A DNA stretch of 59,245 nucleotides from Cryobacterium sp. (GTDB lineage Bacteria > Actinomycetota > Actinomycetes > Actinomycetales > Microbacteriaceae): positions 1-59,245 of the forward strand of contig NZ_JAODBG010000026.1 of NCBI RefSeq assembly GCF_025463825.1, read 5' to 3'. The position numbers were made by a program, and so were the translations under genes. Below, in pieces: positions 38,082-48,245 of this stretch (positions are counted from its first letter, which is position 1; each line of letters opens with the position of its first letter). The notes beneath the pieces are model-generated. The model worked only from the letters and a program-made list of their open reading frames with translations, had not been told where the DNA came from and made no database searches.

Positions 38082-39329
38082 GTGGCCCTGCCCGCCGTCG
38101 CCGTGCTGGTGCGTCGGCTCCACGACGCGAACTTCTCCGGCTGGTTCGCTTTCCTGGGCCTGATCCCTGGCCTCGGCGCGCTCGCCCCGGTCACCGGCGG
38201 CCGGCAGCAGTACGTCTCCAGCCACGGCCGGCAGGCGGCCGCCGACTTCCAGGCTGCGATGAACGACACCGTCGACGAGGTGATCCGGGTCGCCGCGGCC
38301 GAGGGCATCGACGCTGACATCGTCAAGGGCGGCGAGTTCACCGTCGCCTACGACCGGCCGCAGCAGCAGCGGCTCGAGGCCGCGGTGCGCGCAGAGCAGG
38401 CCTGGTCGCACACGGATGTCCGGCTCCTCTCGGCCGCGGACGCCACCGACCGCATCAACGTCGCCGGCAGCACCGGAGCGATGTGGCACCCGCACTGTGC
38501 GCGCATCCAGCCGGCCAAGCTCGTGGCCGGCCTCACCGGCGTGGTCCTCGCGCTCGGGGTGGAGATCTACGAGGACACCCGGGTGAGCGAGATCACCCCG
38601 CACGCCGCCCTTACCGCGCACGGCACCGTGGCGGCTGGCGTGATCGTGCGCGCCACGGAGGGATTCACCGCTGGCCTGGCCGGCCTGCACCGGGCGTGGC
38701 TGCCGATGAACTCGTCCCTGATCGTCACCGAACCCCTGGGTGAGCACGTGTGGGCCGGCATCGGCTGGGCGGGCCGCGACACCCTGGGCGACATGGCGCA
38801 CGCCTACATGTACGCCCAGCGCACGGCGGATGACCGCATCGCCATCGGCGGCCGCGGGGTGCCGTACCGGTTCGGCTCCCGCACCGACACCGACGGGCGC
38901 ACTCCGGCGGCCACCATCGAGGCGCTGCGCGGCATCCTGCACCGCTTCTTTCCGGGCACGGCGGATGCGCCGATCGCGCACGCCTGGAGCGGCGTGCTGG
39001 GCGTGCCGCGGGACTGGGCCGCCACCGTGGGGCTGGACCGGGGCACCGGGCTGGCGTGGGCCGGCGGCTACGTGGGCACCGGGGTGGCCACGACGAACCT
39101 GGCCGGCCGCACCCTCACCGACCTGATCCTGGGGCGGGAGACCGCGCTGACGGCGCTGCCGTGGGTGAACCACCGCGTGCGCAACTGGGAACCGGAACCG
39201 TTGCGGTGGCTGGCCGTCACCGCCCTCTACCAGGCGTACACCCGCGCCGACCGGGCCGAGCTCACCCGCCGCACCGGCACCTCCCCCCTGGCCACCCTCG
39301 CCGACCGGGTCTCCGGTCGCGGCCACTGA
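38082..39329 (+). CDS. Chimeric gene: DUF805 remnant fused to an FAD-dependent oxidoreductase lacking its N-terminus
   Basis: The first 35-40 residues (VRRLHDANFSGWFAFLGLIPG) match the C-terminal half of DUF805 membrane proteins. From about residue 40 the protein changes to a DadA/D-amino-acid-oxidase-like flavoprotein, but the N-terminal FAD-binding GxGxxG motif and its surroundings are absent. The C-terminal part is well preserved, including GYVGTGVATTNLAGR. The simplest reading is a deletion that joined two genes. The GTG at 38082 has no clear ribosome site. The product probably cannot bind FAD normally and may be a decaying pseudogene. Confidence 0.6.
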   Translation: MALPAVAVLVRRLHDANFSGWFAFLGLIPGLGALAPVTGGRQQYVSSHGRQAAADFQAAMNDTVDEVIRVAAAEGIDADIVKGGEFTVAYDRPQQQRLEAAVRAEQAWSHTDVRLLSAADATDRINVAGSTGAMWHPHCARIQPAKLVAGLTGVVLALGVEIYEDTRVSEITPHAALTAHGTVAAGVIVRATEGFTAGLAGLHRAWLPMNSSLIVTEPLGEHVWAGIGWAGRDTLGDMAHAYMYAQRTADDRIAIGGRGVPYRFGSRTDTDGRTPAATIEALRGILHRFFPGTADAPIAHAWSGVLGVPRDWAATVGLDRGTGLAWAGGYVGTGVATTNLAGRTLTDLILGRETALTALPWVNHRVRNWEPEPLRWLAVTALYQAYTRADRAELTRRTGTSPLATLADRVSGRGH

Positions 39330-39346
39330 CACCGCCGGAAGCCATC

Positions 39347-39413
39347 GGCGGAGAATCTCGGGACACGCCGGAATCCCGGTCCCGCCACGCGGCGTGTCGG
39401 CCGATTCTCCGCC
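39347..39413. repeat. 67-bp palindromic element, family P1 copy 1
   Basis: Arms begin GGCGGAGAAT and end ACACGCCG; 20 of 24 arm bases pair around a 19-base centre. It lies between the flavoprotein gene and the acetyltransferase. A related copy is at 44739. The first 10 bases also match the 3' end of the tRNA-Ser gene in this window. Confidence 0.6.
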
Positions 39414-39475
39414 TATGCGAACACGACGGGGTCCGCACCCGAGACATCCTGCCCGCGGTGTGATGTACTCGGGGC

Positions 39476-40264
39476 ATGAACGTTGAGGCGGAGGCCGTGG
39501 CGGAGGCGTACCGGCGCTACACCGCGGCGGCAGAGGCGGCCGGGGTGAGCGTTCGGACGGCCGAACCGCGCGACCTGGCCGGCATCATCGGCCTGTTCGA
39601 ACGCACCTGGGGTCTCGGCCGCAGCCCCGACCGGTCGATGCTGCTCGCCCTCGACTACGCCGGCAACACCGTGTTGCTTGCCACCGAACGAGGCAAGCCG
39701 GTCGGCGCCACCCTCGGTTTCATCGGCTGGAACAACGGGCTGCACCTGCACTCGCACATGGCCGCGGTGGTGCCGTGGCACCGCGGCGGCGGCGTCGGGT
39801 TCGCCCTCAAGCTGTTCCAGCGGGCGCTCTGCCTCGAGCACGGCATCGATGAGATGCGCTGGACGTTCGATCCGCTGATCCGCCGCAACGCCCACTTCAA
39901 CCTGGTCAAGCTCGGCGCCGAGGTCACGGCGTTCCTGCCCGACTTCTACGGCCGGCTCGATGACGTGGTCTCGGGCAACGACCGGAGCGACAGATTCGAG
40001 GTGCGCTGGCGGTTGGACTCCGAGCGGGTGCTGCGGGCGCTCTCCGGTGGGCCGCCACCGGTATGGACCGCCGAGTCCGGCTGGCCGCTCGACGTCGATT
40101 TCGAGCAGTTCCGGGCGGAGGACCCCGCCGCTGCGGCCCGCCGGCGCGAGGAATCCCGGGTGGTCTTCGCCGCCGCGCTTAAGCACAGTCTGCGGCCCGA
40201 GGTGACCGCCGCCAACGACTACGTCTTCACCCCCGACCCGGTAGACGCCGCCCGGGGTGCATGA
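39476..40264 (+). CDS. GNAT-family acetyltransferase-like protein
   Basis: A 262-residue protein. VRTAEPRDLAGIIGLFERTW is a GNAT start, and HMAAVVPWHRGGGVGFALKLFQ is the acetyl-CoA-binding motif. WTFDPLIRRNAHFNLVKLGA fits the group of predicted GNAT proteins of about this length. The extra C-terminal 100 residues are uncharacterised. The substrate is unknown. It is a single gene. Confidence 0.8.
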   Translation: MNVEAEAVAEAYRRYTAAAEAAGVSVRTAEPRDLAGIIGLFERTWGLGRSPDRSMLLALDYAGNTVLLATERGKPVGATLGFIGWNNGLHLHSHMAAVVPWHRGGGVGFALKLFQRALCLEHGIDEMRWTFDPLIRRNAHFNLVKLGAEVTAFLPDFYGRLDDVVSGNDRSDRFEVRWRLDSERVLRALSGGPPPVWTAESGWPLDVDFEQFRAEDPAAAARRREESRVVFAAALKHSLRPEVTAANDYVFTPDPVDAARGA

Positions 40265-40320
40265 CTCCTGTCCGGCGGCTCCGGTGTACTTCGGCGGGGG
40301 ATGCCCGCGGGTGGGAGCGG

Positions 40321-40911
40321 TCAGACGCCGAGGTCCGCGCCCGCTTCGGGGTCGCGGGCCACCCGACCGGTGACGCGGCGTTCGAACCAGTAGAGCAGTT
40401 CGGGGCGCAGCCGGTTGAGCTCGGTGAGGGTCATCGGGTCCGGCACCCGCACGACGGGCACCCCCAGCTCGTCGGCGACGGTGTCCATCGCGCCCTGGGA
40501 GTAGAACTGGCCGCGCATCCGCACGAGCAGTTGGCCGTCATGGCCGGTCACGAACAGCTGCGGATGCGTGTCGATCGCACCGCTCTGGTACAACTCGAGC
40601 GCCACGACGCTGGCCACCTGGTCGCGGTCGAAGGTGGTCACCCGGCCGAAGAAACCGCGCTCGGTGATGCCGGTCTCGTCGACCCAGATGCAGGTGCGCA
40701 GGAAACCGATGACGCTGATTGCCGCGCCGATCATCACCACCGCCTGGCCGTGGGCGACGTATTGCCACTCGCCGAGCGGAATGGTCAGCCAATACAGCAC
40801 CGCGAAGACCGGTGCGAAGAAGGCGAAAATGGACAGAGTCGTCTGACGAAGCAAATGGCCGTGCGGCCTCAGCACCTGCGCACGAAAACGAGCGCCCGTC
40901 TTTTTCCCCAC
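40321..40911 (-). CDS. Membrane protein with PH-like domain
   Basis: A 196-residue protein with two membrane helices near the N-terminus (about 24-43 and 55-72) and a C-terminal beta-rich domain of bPH type (ITERGFFGRVTTFDRDQVASV). The start is the GTG at 40911. It stands alone. The function of this group is unknown. Confidence 0.7.
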   Translation of the reverse strand: MGKKTGARFRAQVLRPHGHLLRQTTLSIFAFFAPVFAVLYWLTIPLGEWQYVAHGQAVVMIGAAISVIGFLRTCIWVDETGITERGFFGRVTTFDRDQVASVVALELYQSGAIDTHPQLFVTGHDGQLLVRMRGQFYSQGAMDTVADELGVPVVRVPDPMTLTELNRLRPELLYWFERRVTGRVARDPEAGADLGV

Positions 40912-41050
40912 CCTCGTGTCCCCCTCGCCGGTGTACTACGAGTATGCCCCATGTCCGGGTTACCTCGTAGTCACCGTTCGGGGGGGTACGGCGGCGGCCC
41001 GGCCGTCAAGCGGCGCCGGGCCGTCGGGAGCAGGGTCGTAGAGTGGCAGC

Positions 41051-41284
41051 GTGACCCCGATCGAATTCCTCACCGGTGCCGAACTGGGCATCCGTGTCGT
41101 GGTGCGTACCCGCATCCCCGGTGGTTACACGGATGCCCTCGGCTATTTGCGCTCCTGTGACGACACCCACTGCTCGGTGGAAACCAAGCGGGGCACGGTG
41201 TCGCTGCTGCTCGCCGAGGTTGTCGCCGCCAAAGAGGTTCCCCCGGCCCCGGCGCCCCGCCCCCGCCGCCGCGTCGACGACTGA
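41051..41284 (+). CDS. Small protein with SH3-like fold (Rv0428c N-terminal type)
   Basis: A 77-residue protein from a GTG at 41051. GIRVVVRTRIPGGYTDALGYL resembles the small SH3-like domain found at the N-terminus of some actinobacterial acetyltransferases; here it stands alone with a Pro/Arg-rich tail. The name is tentative. A palindromic element starts just after the stop. Confidence 0.6.
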   Translation: MTPIEFLTGAELGIRVVVRTRIPGGYTDALGYLRSCDDTHCSVETKRGTVSLLLAEVVAAKEVPPAPAPRPRRRVDD

Positions 41285-41285
41285 C

Positions 41286-41363
41286 CCGCCCAACTGTTCC
41301 CCGTCCGGACAAGTGGTCCCAGTGTGCCGGTCACAATTGTCCGATTCGGGAACAGTTGGGCGG
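41286..41363. repeat. 78-bp palindromic element, family P2 copy A
   Basis: Arms are 41286-41312 and 41337-41363; 16 outer bases (CCGCCCAACTGTTCCC) and an inner CGGACAA pair exactly. It lies just beyond the sigma-factor stop and could end that transcript. Copy B at 43156 has the same arms, with the centre in reverse complement. Confidence 0.7.
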
Positions 41364-41374
41364 CCGAGGTCCGC

Positions 41375-42701
<1,327 letters not shown>

Positions 42702-42723
<22 letters not shown>

Positions 42724-43082
42724 GCCCCGTGGCTGAAGATGATCGCCGACGGGCGCACCTCGATCGCGCCGTACTGCGCGGCGGGACATTTACCGGCCCA
42801 GTCCAGCGCGGCATCGAGGTCGGGCACCTCGATCACGAAGGTGCCGTTCAGACGCTCCTTGGTGTCCGCGAACGGGCCGTCCTGAACCTGCAGGGCACCG
42901 TCGCGCATGGACACGGTGGTCGACGCGGACACCGGCTGCAGGATGTCGGCAGACACGAGCACGCCGGCCGCGTCGAGGGCCTTGCCGTAGGCGTCGAACG
43001 CCTTCCGGCCCCACTCCATGTCCTCTTTGCTGATGCCGGCGTCGCCGGACTCCTGGCTGATGACGAGAAGCGAATATTGCAT
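42702..43082 (-). CDS. DGPF-domain (YCII-related) protein, ECF42 partner
   Basis: A 126-residue YCII-related protein with the signature DGPFADTKERLNGTFVIEV. It begins at the ATG at 43082 with AAAGGA upstream. Its stop lies 21 bases inside the sigma gene, so the two are coupled. DGPF proteins accompany ECF42 sigma factors, but their biochemical role is not established. Confidence 0.88.
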
Positions 43083-43155
43083 GATCTGTCCTTTCACGCT
43101 TAACGGATACTGGTACTTCCATGACGAGCGAACCAGCCCCAAATCGACACCCGCA

Positions 43156-43230
43156 CCCGAACTGTTCCCCGTGCGGACAATTGCGTCTGGCACACCGGGA
43201 CCACTTGTCCGCATAGGCAACAGTTGGGCC
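43156..43230. repeat. 75-bp palindromic element, family P2 copy B
   Basis: Arms (GAACTGTTCC...GCGGACAA and TTGTCCGC...CAACAGTTGG) match copy A at 41286. The central segment between the two GGACAA motifs is the reverse complement of copy A's centre, so the two copies face opposite ways and bracket the sigma/DGPF pair. Confidence 0.7.
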
Positions 43231-43270
43231 GCCGAGCCGCTGAGCGGGCGGGGGCCAGCGGCGAGCCGGC

Positions 43271-44689
43271 TCAGGCCGGATGCGTCGCGGCGCTCGCCGG
43301 GACGTCGCGGCCGACCCGGCCCGCCAGCAGCAACCCGCCGACCGCGAGCACCGCGGAGAAGAGGAACGACGCCGTGTAGATGGCCGCGTTGCCCAGCGGG
43401 GCGACGGCCACGAACACCACGGCCGTGGCCGCCAGGGCCAGGGCGGCGCCGATCGAATCGGAGATGAGCAGCGCTGAGGAGTTGAAGCCCTGCTGGCTCG
43501 GCGTCGACAGGCGCAGCACCCGGCCGCTCTGCCGGGGCACCAGCGTGCCCATCCCGGCGCCGGCGACGGCCCAGCCGGCGATCGCGACCAGGGGCGACAG
43601 CGCGAAACCGCTGGTCGCGGCAGATGCGGCGATCGCGACGACCAGCAGCGCACTGCCCAGCCGCATGCTGCCCTGGTCGCTGAGCGCGCTCGAGTACCGG
43701 CCCTGCAGCCAGGACGCCAGCGCCCAGGTGATGCCGGCGCAGGTCAGCGCGAGTCCGGCCAGGGGAGGGGAGAGCCGGTACTCTCCGGTCAGCAGAGCCG
43801 GCAGGTACACCTCGGTCGACAGGAACGCGCCCGACACCAGCCCGCGAATCAGGAGCACCACGGGCAGCCCCCGCCGCGCGCGCAGGGTACCGGCCGGCAA
43901 CAGCGGCCGGAGCGTGACCCCGGCCAGGATGAACGCGGCGATGGTGCCGGCCCAGAGCCACGCCCCCGGCAACCGCGGTGCGAGGGAGGCGCACAGCACC
44001 GCCGCGGCCGCGCCGAGCGACCAGAGCAGCCGCGCGATCCGCCAGGGTTCGCGGGCCACCGCGGGCCGGGTGCGTTCGGCGGCCGCGATGGAGCTCAGCC
44101 CCGGCTTGAGAATCCCCATCGCCGCGAGCACCAGCACCACCACGCCGAGGAACACCCACCGCCAGCTGGTGAACTCGGCGACCAGGCCGGCGATGAACGG
44201 CCCCACCATCGACGGCACCACCCAGGCGGCGGCGAAGGCGCCGAACATGACCGCATGCATCCGCTGCGGATACACCCGCGCGACGACCACGTACAACGCC
44301 ACGATCAGCGCCGCCCCGCCGAGGCCGTGCACGGTGCGGCCCGTGATGAGGATGGGCATGGATGCGGCGGTGCCGGCGATGACCAGGCCCACCACGAAGA
44401 GCACCACGGCGGTGAGCATCACCGGTAACGGGCCGGAGCGGTCCGACCAGTTGCCCGCGGCCACCATGCCCGCCACGCCCACCGCGAGCGGACCGGAGAA
44501 CGCGACCGCGTAGAGGGATTCCCCGTCGAGCGCGGCGCTGATGGTGGGCATCACGGTGGTCACCGCGAGCGTCTCGAACGCGTAGAGCACGATGAGGGAG
44601 AGCAGCCCGACGGTGACCCAGACGTAGTCCCGGCCGAAAATCGAGTCCGGTCGCCGCGGCGCCGCGGTGGGAGTAGTCGAAGGAGGCAC
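43271..44689 (-). CDS. MFS transporter, drug-exporter type (14 helices possible)
   Basis: A 472-residue major facilitator with about 12-14 membrane helices. YAFETLAVTTVMPTISAAL in helix 1 and the loop motif NWSDRSGPLPV fit the DHA2-like exporters. The start is a GTG at 44689 with a weak ribosome site. Substrate is unknown. Upstream is the P1 palindrome, then the integrated element. Confidence 0.85.
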   Translation of the reverse strand: MPPSTTPTAAPRRPDSIFGRDYVWVTVGLLSLIVLYAFETLAVTTVMPTISAALDGESLYAVAFSGPLAVGVAGMVAAGNWSDRSGPLPVMLTAVVLFVVGLVIAGTAASMPILITGRTVHGLGGAALIVALYVVVARVYPQRMHAVMFGAFAAAWVVPSMVGPFIAGLVAEFTSWRWVFLGVVVLVLAAMGILKPGLSSIAAAERTRPAVAREPWRIARLLWSLGAAAAVLCASLAPRLPGAWLWAGTIAAFILAGVTLRPLLPAGTLRARRGLPVVLLIRGLVSGAFLSTEVYLPALLTGEYRLSPPLAGLALTCAGITWALASWLQGRYSSALSDQGSMRLGSALLVVAIAASAATSGFALSPLVAIAGWAVAGAGMGTLVPRQSGRVLRLSTPSQQGFNSSALLISDSIGAALALAATAVVFVAVAPLGNAAIYTASFLFSAVLAVGGLLLAGRVGRDVPASAATHPA

Positions 44690-44738
44690 GAGAGCGATCG
44701 TAGAACCTCACGGTCGACCCCGGGGCCGGGTCCACACC

Positions 44739-44813
44739 TAAAGGCGGAGAATGTCGGGGCACGCCGCCTCCGCCGCCGGATCGGCCGGCGTGTCGCCAGA
44801 AAATCCGCCTTTA
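44739..44813. repeat. 75-bp palindromic element, family P1 copy 2
   Basis: Outer arms TAAAGGCGGA/TCCGCCTTTA pair exactly, as do the inner CACGCCG and CGGCGTG. GGCGGAGAAT, TCGGG and CACGCCG are shared in order with the copy at 39347. It sits between the MFS gene and the tRNA terminator. Confidence 0.6.
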
Positions 44814-44830
44814 CGTGCACCGGTCAACCC

Positions 44831-44864
44831 AAAAACCCCGGAAAACCTGGGTTTTCCGGGGTTT
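44831..44864 (-). terminator. Displaced rho-independent terminator of tRNA-Ser
   Basis: A perfect 14-base-pair stem (AAACCCCGGAAAAC with its complement, 4-base loop) is followed, reading the minus strand, by TTTTT. It lies just beyond the left copy of the tRNA-derived repeat. Before integration it would have followed the tRNA-Ser 3' end directly, so the element has moved it 14 kb from its gene. Confidence 0.85.
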
Positions 44865-44872
44865 ATCAGTAT

Positions 44873-44897
44873 CTGGCGGAGAATGGGGGATTCGAAC
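44873..44897. repeat. Left attachment repeat
   Basis: 25 bases identical to 59127-59151. It begins CTGGCGGAGAAT and ends GATTCGAAC. It is the leftover 3' end of the original tRNA gene and diverges from the tRNA immediately after. Confidence 0.92.
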
Positions 44898-45015
44898 TGT
44901 CCAATGCGCGGGGGCGCCCAGGATCCGGGAGGCTCGTTCTAGCGCGTAAGATCAACGATCTCGAGTGGTTGGCCTGTTGATAACAGCATCCAAATTCACG
45001 GACCTACAGGGCCGG

Positions 45016-45037
45016 TAGCACATGAGTTAGCACATGA
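45016..45037. repeat. Candidate integrase arm-type sites
   Basis: TAGCACATGA occurs at 45016-45025 and again at 45028-45037, 119 bases inside the left end. Similar sequences lie near the right end: TAGCACAT at 59049 and AGTACATGA at 59062. Their placement fits arm-type binding sites of a tyrosine integrase. This rests on sequence likeness only. The rest of 44,898-45,332 shows no convincing gene. Confidence 0.35.
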
Positions 45038-45332
45038 AACGGGCAGCGCTTAGCGCGTTTTTGTTGCTGCAAACTCATCTTGACGGCCGGTCGGGTCGTC
45101 GGTTGCCTTTGCGGACGCAGTGTGTCTTTCTGAAACAGCCACCTTGTGCATTTTACGTGCGGTCACCGGGCTTATTGTCGGGCGGCCTATACGCGACACC
45201 CCTCGGCGTCGAACATCAGCGGAGCCGCGTGTTCGCGGGGGAGCGTCCGCAGAAGGACCGGCATACGGGCACATTCGCCGCGTTGCTTACGGCCAATGGG
45301 CACATGTCAGTAGCTCATGGTTCTATGTGGGC

Positions 45333-45557
45333 ATGGAGAGATACGGGACGGCCACGGCAAGGATCGACGGTAGCGAGCGCATCCTGCTGGTACGTGTTCG
45401 CCACGAGGTTGCGCCAGAACCGAGCGGGTGTCGCTGGTGCGGTGCACTAGAGCGCGCGCACGGCATGGTGTACTCGCGTGCGGTGAAGCTGCATCATTGG
45501 TCTCAACCGACGAACGCCCAGCGCCTCGCGCGGATGCGATCCCGCCGCGCCGCCTGA
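45333..45557 (+). CDS. Small conserved element protein with Cys/His motif
   Basis: A 74-residue basic protein. CRWCGALERAHGMVY, HHWSQPTNAQRLARM and the RRAA end give a possible zinc-binding knuckle. Proteins with this pattern recur on actinobacterial integrative elements and phages, but I know no function. The ATG at 45333 is chosen because the conserved part starts there; the frame is open farther upstream. It converges on the ATPase gene, one base between their stops. Confidence 0.55.
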   Translation: MERYGTATARIDGSERILLVRVRHEVAPEPSGCRWCGALERAHGMVYSRAVKLHHWSQPTNAQRLARMRSRRAA

Positions 45558-45558
45558 G

Positions 45559-47355
45559 CTAAGTGGCCCGTGCAATCAATTCCGCAAAGATCGCGCGAAG
45601 ATCGGGTGGAACCTGATCTTCTTGACTGAGGTGAAGAGCGAGAGTGCCGACCATGTCAGGCTTACCGCTTGGGCCGGTCTCGCTTTTCGTCCGAAACATC
45701 TCCAGGATGTCGCGGCTGAATTTACCGCTGCGGTGGGCCTCGATGTCGCTCTCGACCCAGGGCCGGTCCGTCCGACACCAGGCGCTATTGGCAACATCGA
45801 CCCAAAGGTCATTCCCGAAAAGATCCTCAATCTCGCTGGGGTCGCCAATGTAGAGGCCGTGGACGTTCGGGTCGAGTTGACGGTTAAGAAGCTTGGCGTC
45901 AGAGAAAACGTGCTTCGCCAGCGTTTTAGAATCTCTGTCGACGAGGAAGGCCACGTTGCGGCCATGAGACACCAAGAATTCCGCGAATGAGACTGCGCCT
46001 TCGTTGTTGTTGCAGGCCCATATCGCGATGCCGCACGCTTCTAGTTGCTGGCCCGTCGCAAGACGGAACAGCACCGGGAGCGCCGCGATCTCGGTGGCGC
46101 CTTCGACGCCGACAAATAGGCGCTCGTTGAGCAAGACCGTGTTGCGAAGCCCAAGCGCCGCGGCGACGGCGCCGAGATGTTGTCCTACCTGCGAATGGTC
46201 GCCAAGATATTCCGCCACTGTGCGGCTTTCCGCGTTGTGTCTGATGTGCACGACATCAGAGATGTCGATGCCGTCGATTAGGTTCATCGAATGAGTGGCG
46301 ATCATCATTTTGACGTTGGGTAATGCGCACTGACTTCGGACCAGATGCATGAACTCGCGCTGGTGCGCGTAGTCGAGATGCGTATCAGGCTCGTCGTAGA
46401 GGATTACGACATCACCGGCATCTTCCAGCAGGCCTGTCGTGAACTCCCAAACGGCGAGAGAAACGCGGCGCGCTCGCCCAGCACCGGCCTCTCCAAGATG
46501 TACATCCTCGCCCGCTGTGCCTGTGACACTGATCTGCGTTGCCTTTAGACCTGTGCCCGAGGCGATACTTACGGACGGGAGAATCTGGACACTGCCAATA
46601 TCGGCACACCGCGACATGATGTGGGATCGTATTGACTCTGCTTCGGCAACAAGTAGGACTTGAAGCTCAGCTTCCAGCGTGGCGATGCTTCCGCTGAACT
46701 TGTCAGCTTCCGCGAATTTCTTATAGGCGACTTGGAGAGCAGACCGGATTGCGTCCTGGGCATCGGTAGTTCCACTGGGGTTGAACCGTTGAACCCGTGG
46801 AAGCGACTTGATTGCTGCAACCGGTGCGGGTATCCACAGCTCAATCTGGGGCGCGGCCGCGGCCGCCGCGTCGAGAACAGCGAGGAGCGCGGGTTTGCCC
46901 CCGCCGCTCTTGACCAACCCGAGGTCAGAAATAAGCTCTTCCAGCTGAGGGTTCGTCAACCCCGCGTAGCCCTGAAGCTTCTCGTTATCTGCCGCCATGC
47001 TGAAGTACTCGTAGGCCGCTGGTGAGCCATTTGCGGCAATTCGCCGCAGCCGCAATGTCCCCGGAAGACCAAGAAGCGCTTGCTCCTCGTACGACAGCTC
47101 GAAGAGACCCTCGACCGAGGTGCATTTCACTCGCGGAGCTTGTGTCCCGACCGCTGGTACGGGCCCCCCGACGGATGCGTATGTGGGGTCACGCTCGGTG
47201 AGTGAGTAGTCATTCAACAGAAAACTCACCGCGTCTAGAATCGCGGTCTTTCCCGCGTCGTTGTGCCCGGTAAGGAGGGTTGGCGAGCCAGTGATGAGGT
47301 CTTTTAGATCAGCAATAAATCTAAATCCAGCGATCGAAATGGTGTTTAGTTTCAT
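45559..47355 (-). CDS. OLD-like ATPase with TOPRIM nuclease domain
   Basis: A 598-residue protein. The N-terminal ABC-type ATPase has Walker A GHNDAGKTA (Lys36) and Walker B ILYDEPDTHLDY (about 320). A C-terminal TOPRIM domain follows, with FVGVEGATE (about 416) and the acidic FLVDRDS (about 470). This is the plan of OLD-family nucleases such as those in the Gabija system and retron-linked defence. The start is the ATG at 47355, after GGGGGA; an upstream in-frame ATG would add 30 residues before the conserved beginning. It has lower GC than the chromosome. It lies 183 bases downstream of queE, on the same strand, so it may be part of the operon or have its own promoter. There is no UvrD-like partner gene. 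Confidence 0.85.
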   Translation of the reverse strand: MKLNTISIAGFRFIADLKDLITGSPTLLTGHNDAGKTAILDAVSFLLNDYSLTERDPTYASVGGPVPAVGTQAPRVKCTSVEGLFELSYEEQALLGLPGTLRLRRIAANGSPAAYEYFSMAADNEKLQGYAGLTNPQLEELISDLGLVKSGGGKPALLAVLDAAAAAAPQIELWIPAPVAAIKSLPRVQRFNPSGTTDAQDAIRSALQVAYKKFAEADKFSGSIATLEAELQVLLVAEAESIRSHIMSRCADIGSVQILPSVSIASGTGLKATQISVTGTAGEDVHLGEAGAGRARRVSLAVWEFTTGLLEDAGDVVILYDEPDTHLDYAHQREFMHLVRSQCALPNVKMMIATHSMNLIDGIDISDVVHIRHNAESRTVAEYLGDHSQVGQHLGAVAAALGLRNTVLLNERLFVGVEGATEIAALPVLFRLATGQQLEACGIAIWACNNNEGAVSFAEFLVSHGRNVAFLVDRDSKTLAKHVFSDAKLLNRQLDPNVHGLYIGDPSEIEDLFGNDLWVDVANSAWCRTDRPWVESDIEAHRSGKFSRDILEMFRTKSETGPSGKPDMVGTLALHLSQEDQVPPDLRAIFAELIARAT

Positions 47356-47538
47356 GCGTCCCCCGGTGTCTAAGGTCACCCTACAGCTTGCTATTTCTCG
47401 GTAGCGGAACCAAGGCAAGGATGTTTCCGTGCCGTGGAACGTCACCTCGGATGCGACGACCCGAACAACTCCGAGTCTGTACGAACGGGACGGAATTCCG
47501 GAGAGTCGGTGAACGCCGGGGAGCCTGAGCGAGCAGGA

Positions 47539-48240
47539 CTACGTACCGCGGGTGTCGCCCCAAAGGAGGACATGAAGCCGGGTCGAGAGGTTGAAGCCGA
47601 GATCGATGCAGACCGGGGCGAGTTGGTTCATTCCCGCGAGGATCGTCGCGGTGTCGGTCCCTTCGGGCATCAGCCACACGCGCTCGGGGCTGAATCCTGC
47701 CTCCGTGGCGATGGCCGAGGCTTCGGTCACATCTTCGGGCGCCGCGATGACGAATTTCAGAACTGATCCCCGCTGCTCGAACTCGACGAGCGCCTCGTTC
47801 TTGACGCGGACACGCCTGTTCAGGCCGGAGTTCCCCAGCTTCGGACTCACGACGAACAGCTGGACCAGCGCGGCGAGCGACGGCGCTGGCGCAAGCGTCC
47901 CGTTCGTCTCGACTTCGAACCGCACATCCGGGACGCGTGCGCGGATGATCTCAAGGAGCGCAGCGAGGTCTCGTTGCTGGATCAGCGGCTCACCACCGGT
48001 GATGATCAGGAGCCGAGTCGCCTGGAGATCGAGGGTGAGGCGGTCGGCGAGTCCCTCGACGTCGATCAGCTTTGTCTCGGCATCGCGGTCGTAACGCTTC
48101 CAATCCCACGAATACGGGGTGTCGCACCACGAGCAGGCGAGATTGCACATGGCGAGACGGAGGAAGACGGCCGGCTGGCCGACGCTGGGCCCTTCGCCTT
48201 GAACAGAAGTGAAAACCTCGGTGATGATGAGCGACGGCAA
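47539..48240 (-). CDS. queE: 7-carboxy-7-deazaguanine synthase QueE
   Basis: A 233-residue radical-SAM enzyme that turns CPH4 into 7-carboxy-7-deazaguanine, the second-to-last step to preQ0. The N-terminus has SVQGEGPSVGQPAVFLRL and the iron-sulfur cluster motif CNLACSWCDTPYSWDW (Cys32, Cys36, Cys39, a CX3CX2C arrangement), then the TGGEP motif. I chose the TTG at 48240, five bases after the queD stop; no strong ribosome site is present, which suggests translational coupling. All key residues are kept, so it looks functional. Confidence 0.9.
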   Translation of the reverse strand: MPSLIITEVFTSVQGEGPSVGQPAVFLRLAMCNLACSWCDTPYSWDWKRYDRDAETKLIDVEGLADRLTLDLQATRLLIITGGEPLIQQRDLAALLEIIRARVPDVRFEVETNGTLAPAPSLAALVQLFVVSPKLGNSGLNRRVRVKNEALVEFEQRGSVLKFVIAAPEDVTEASAIATEAGFSPERVWLMPEGTDTATILAGMNQLAPVCIDLGFNLSTRLHVLLWGDTRGT

Positions 48241-48245
48241 CAGGA

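Noticed and set aside
45034..45450. Larger gene at the left end of the element
   Set aside because: No conserved motif; the only recognisable protein is in another frame, from 45333.
45559..47355. Gabija system
   Set aside because: The OLD-like protein fits GajA in outline, but there is no UvrD-like helicase gene next to it.
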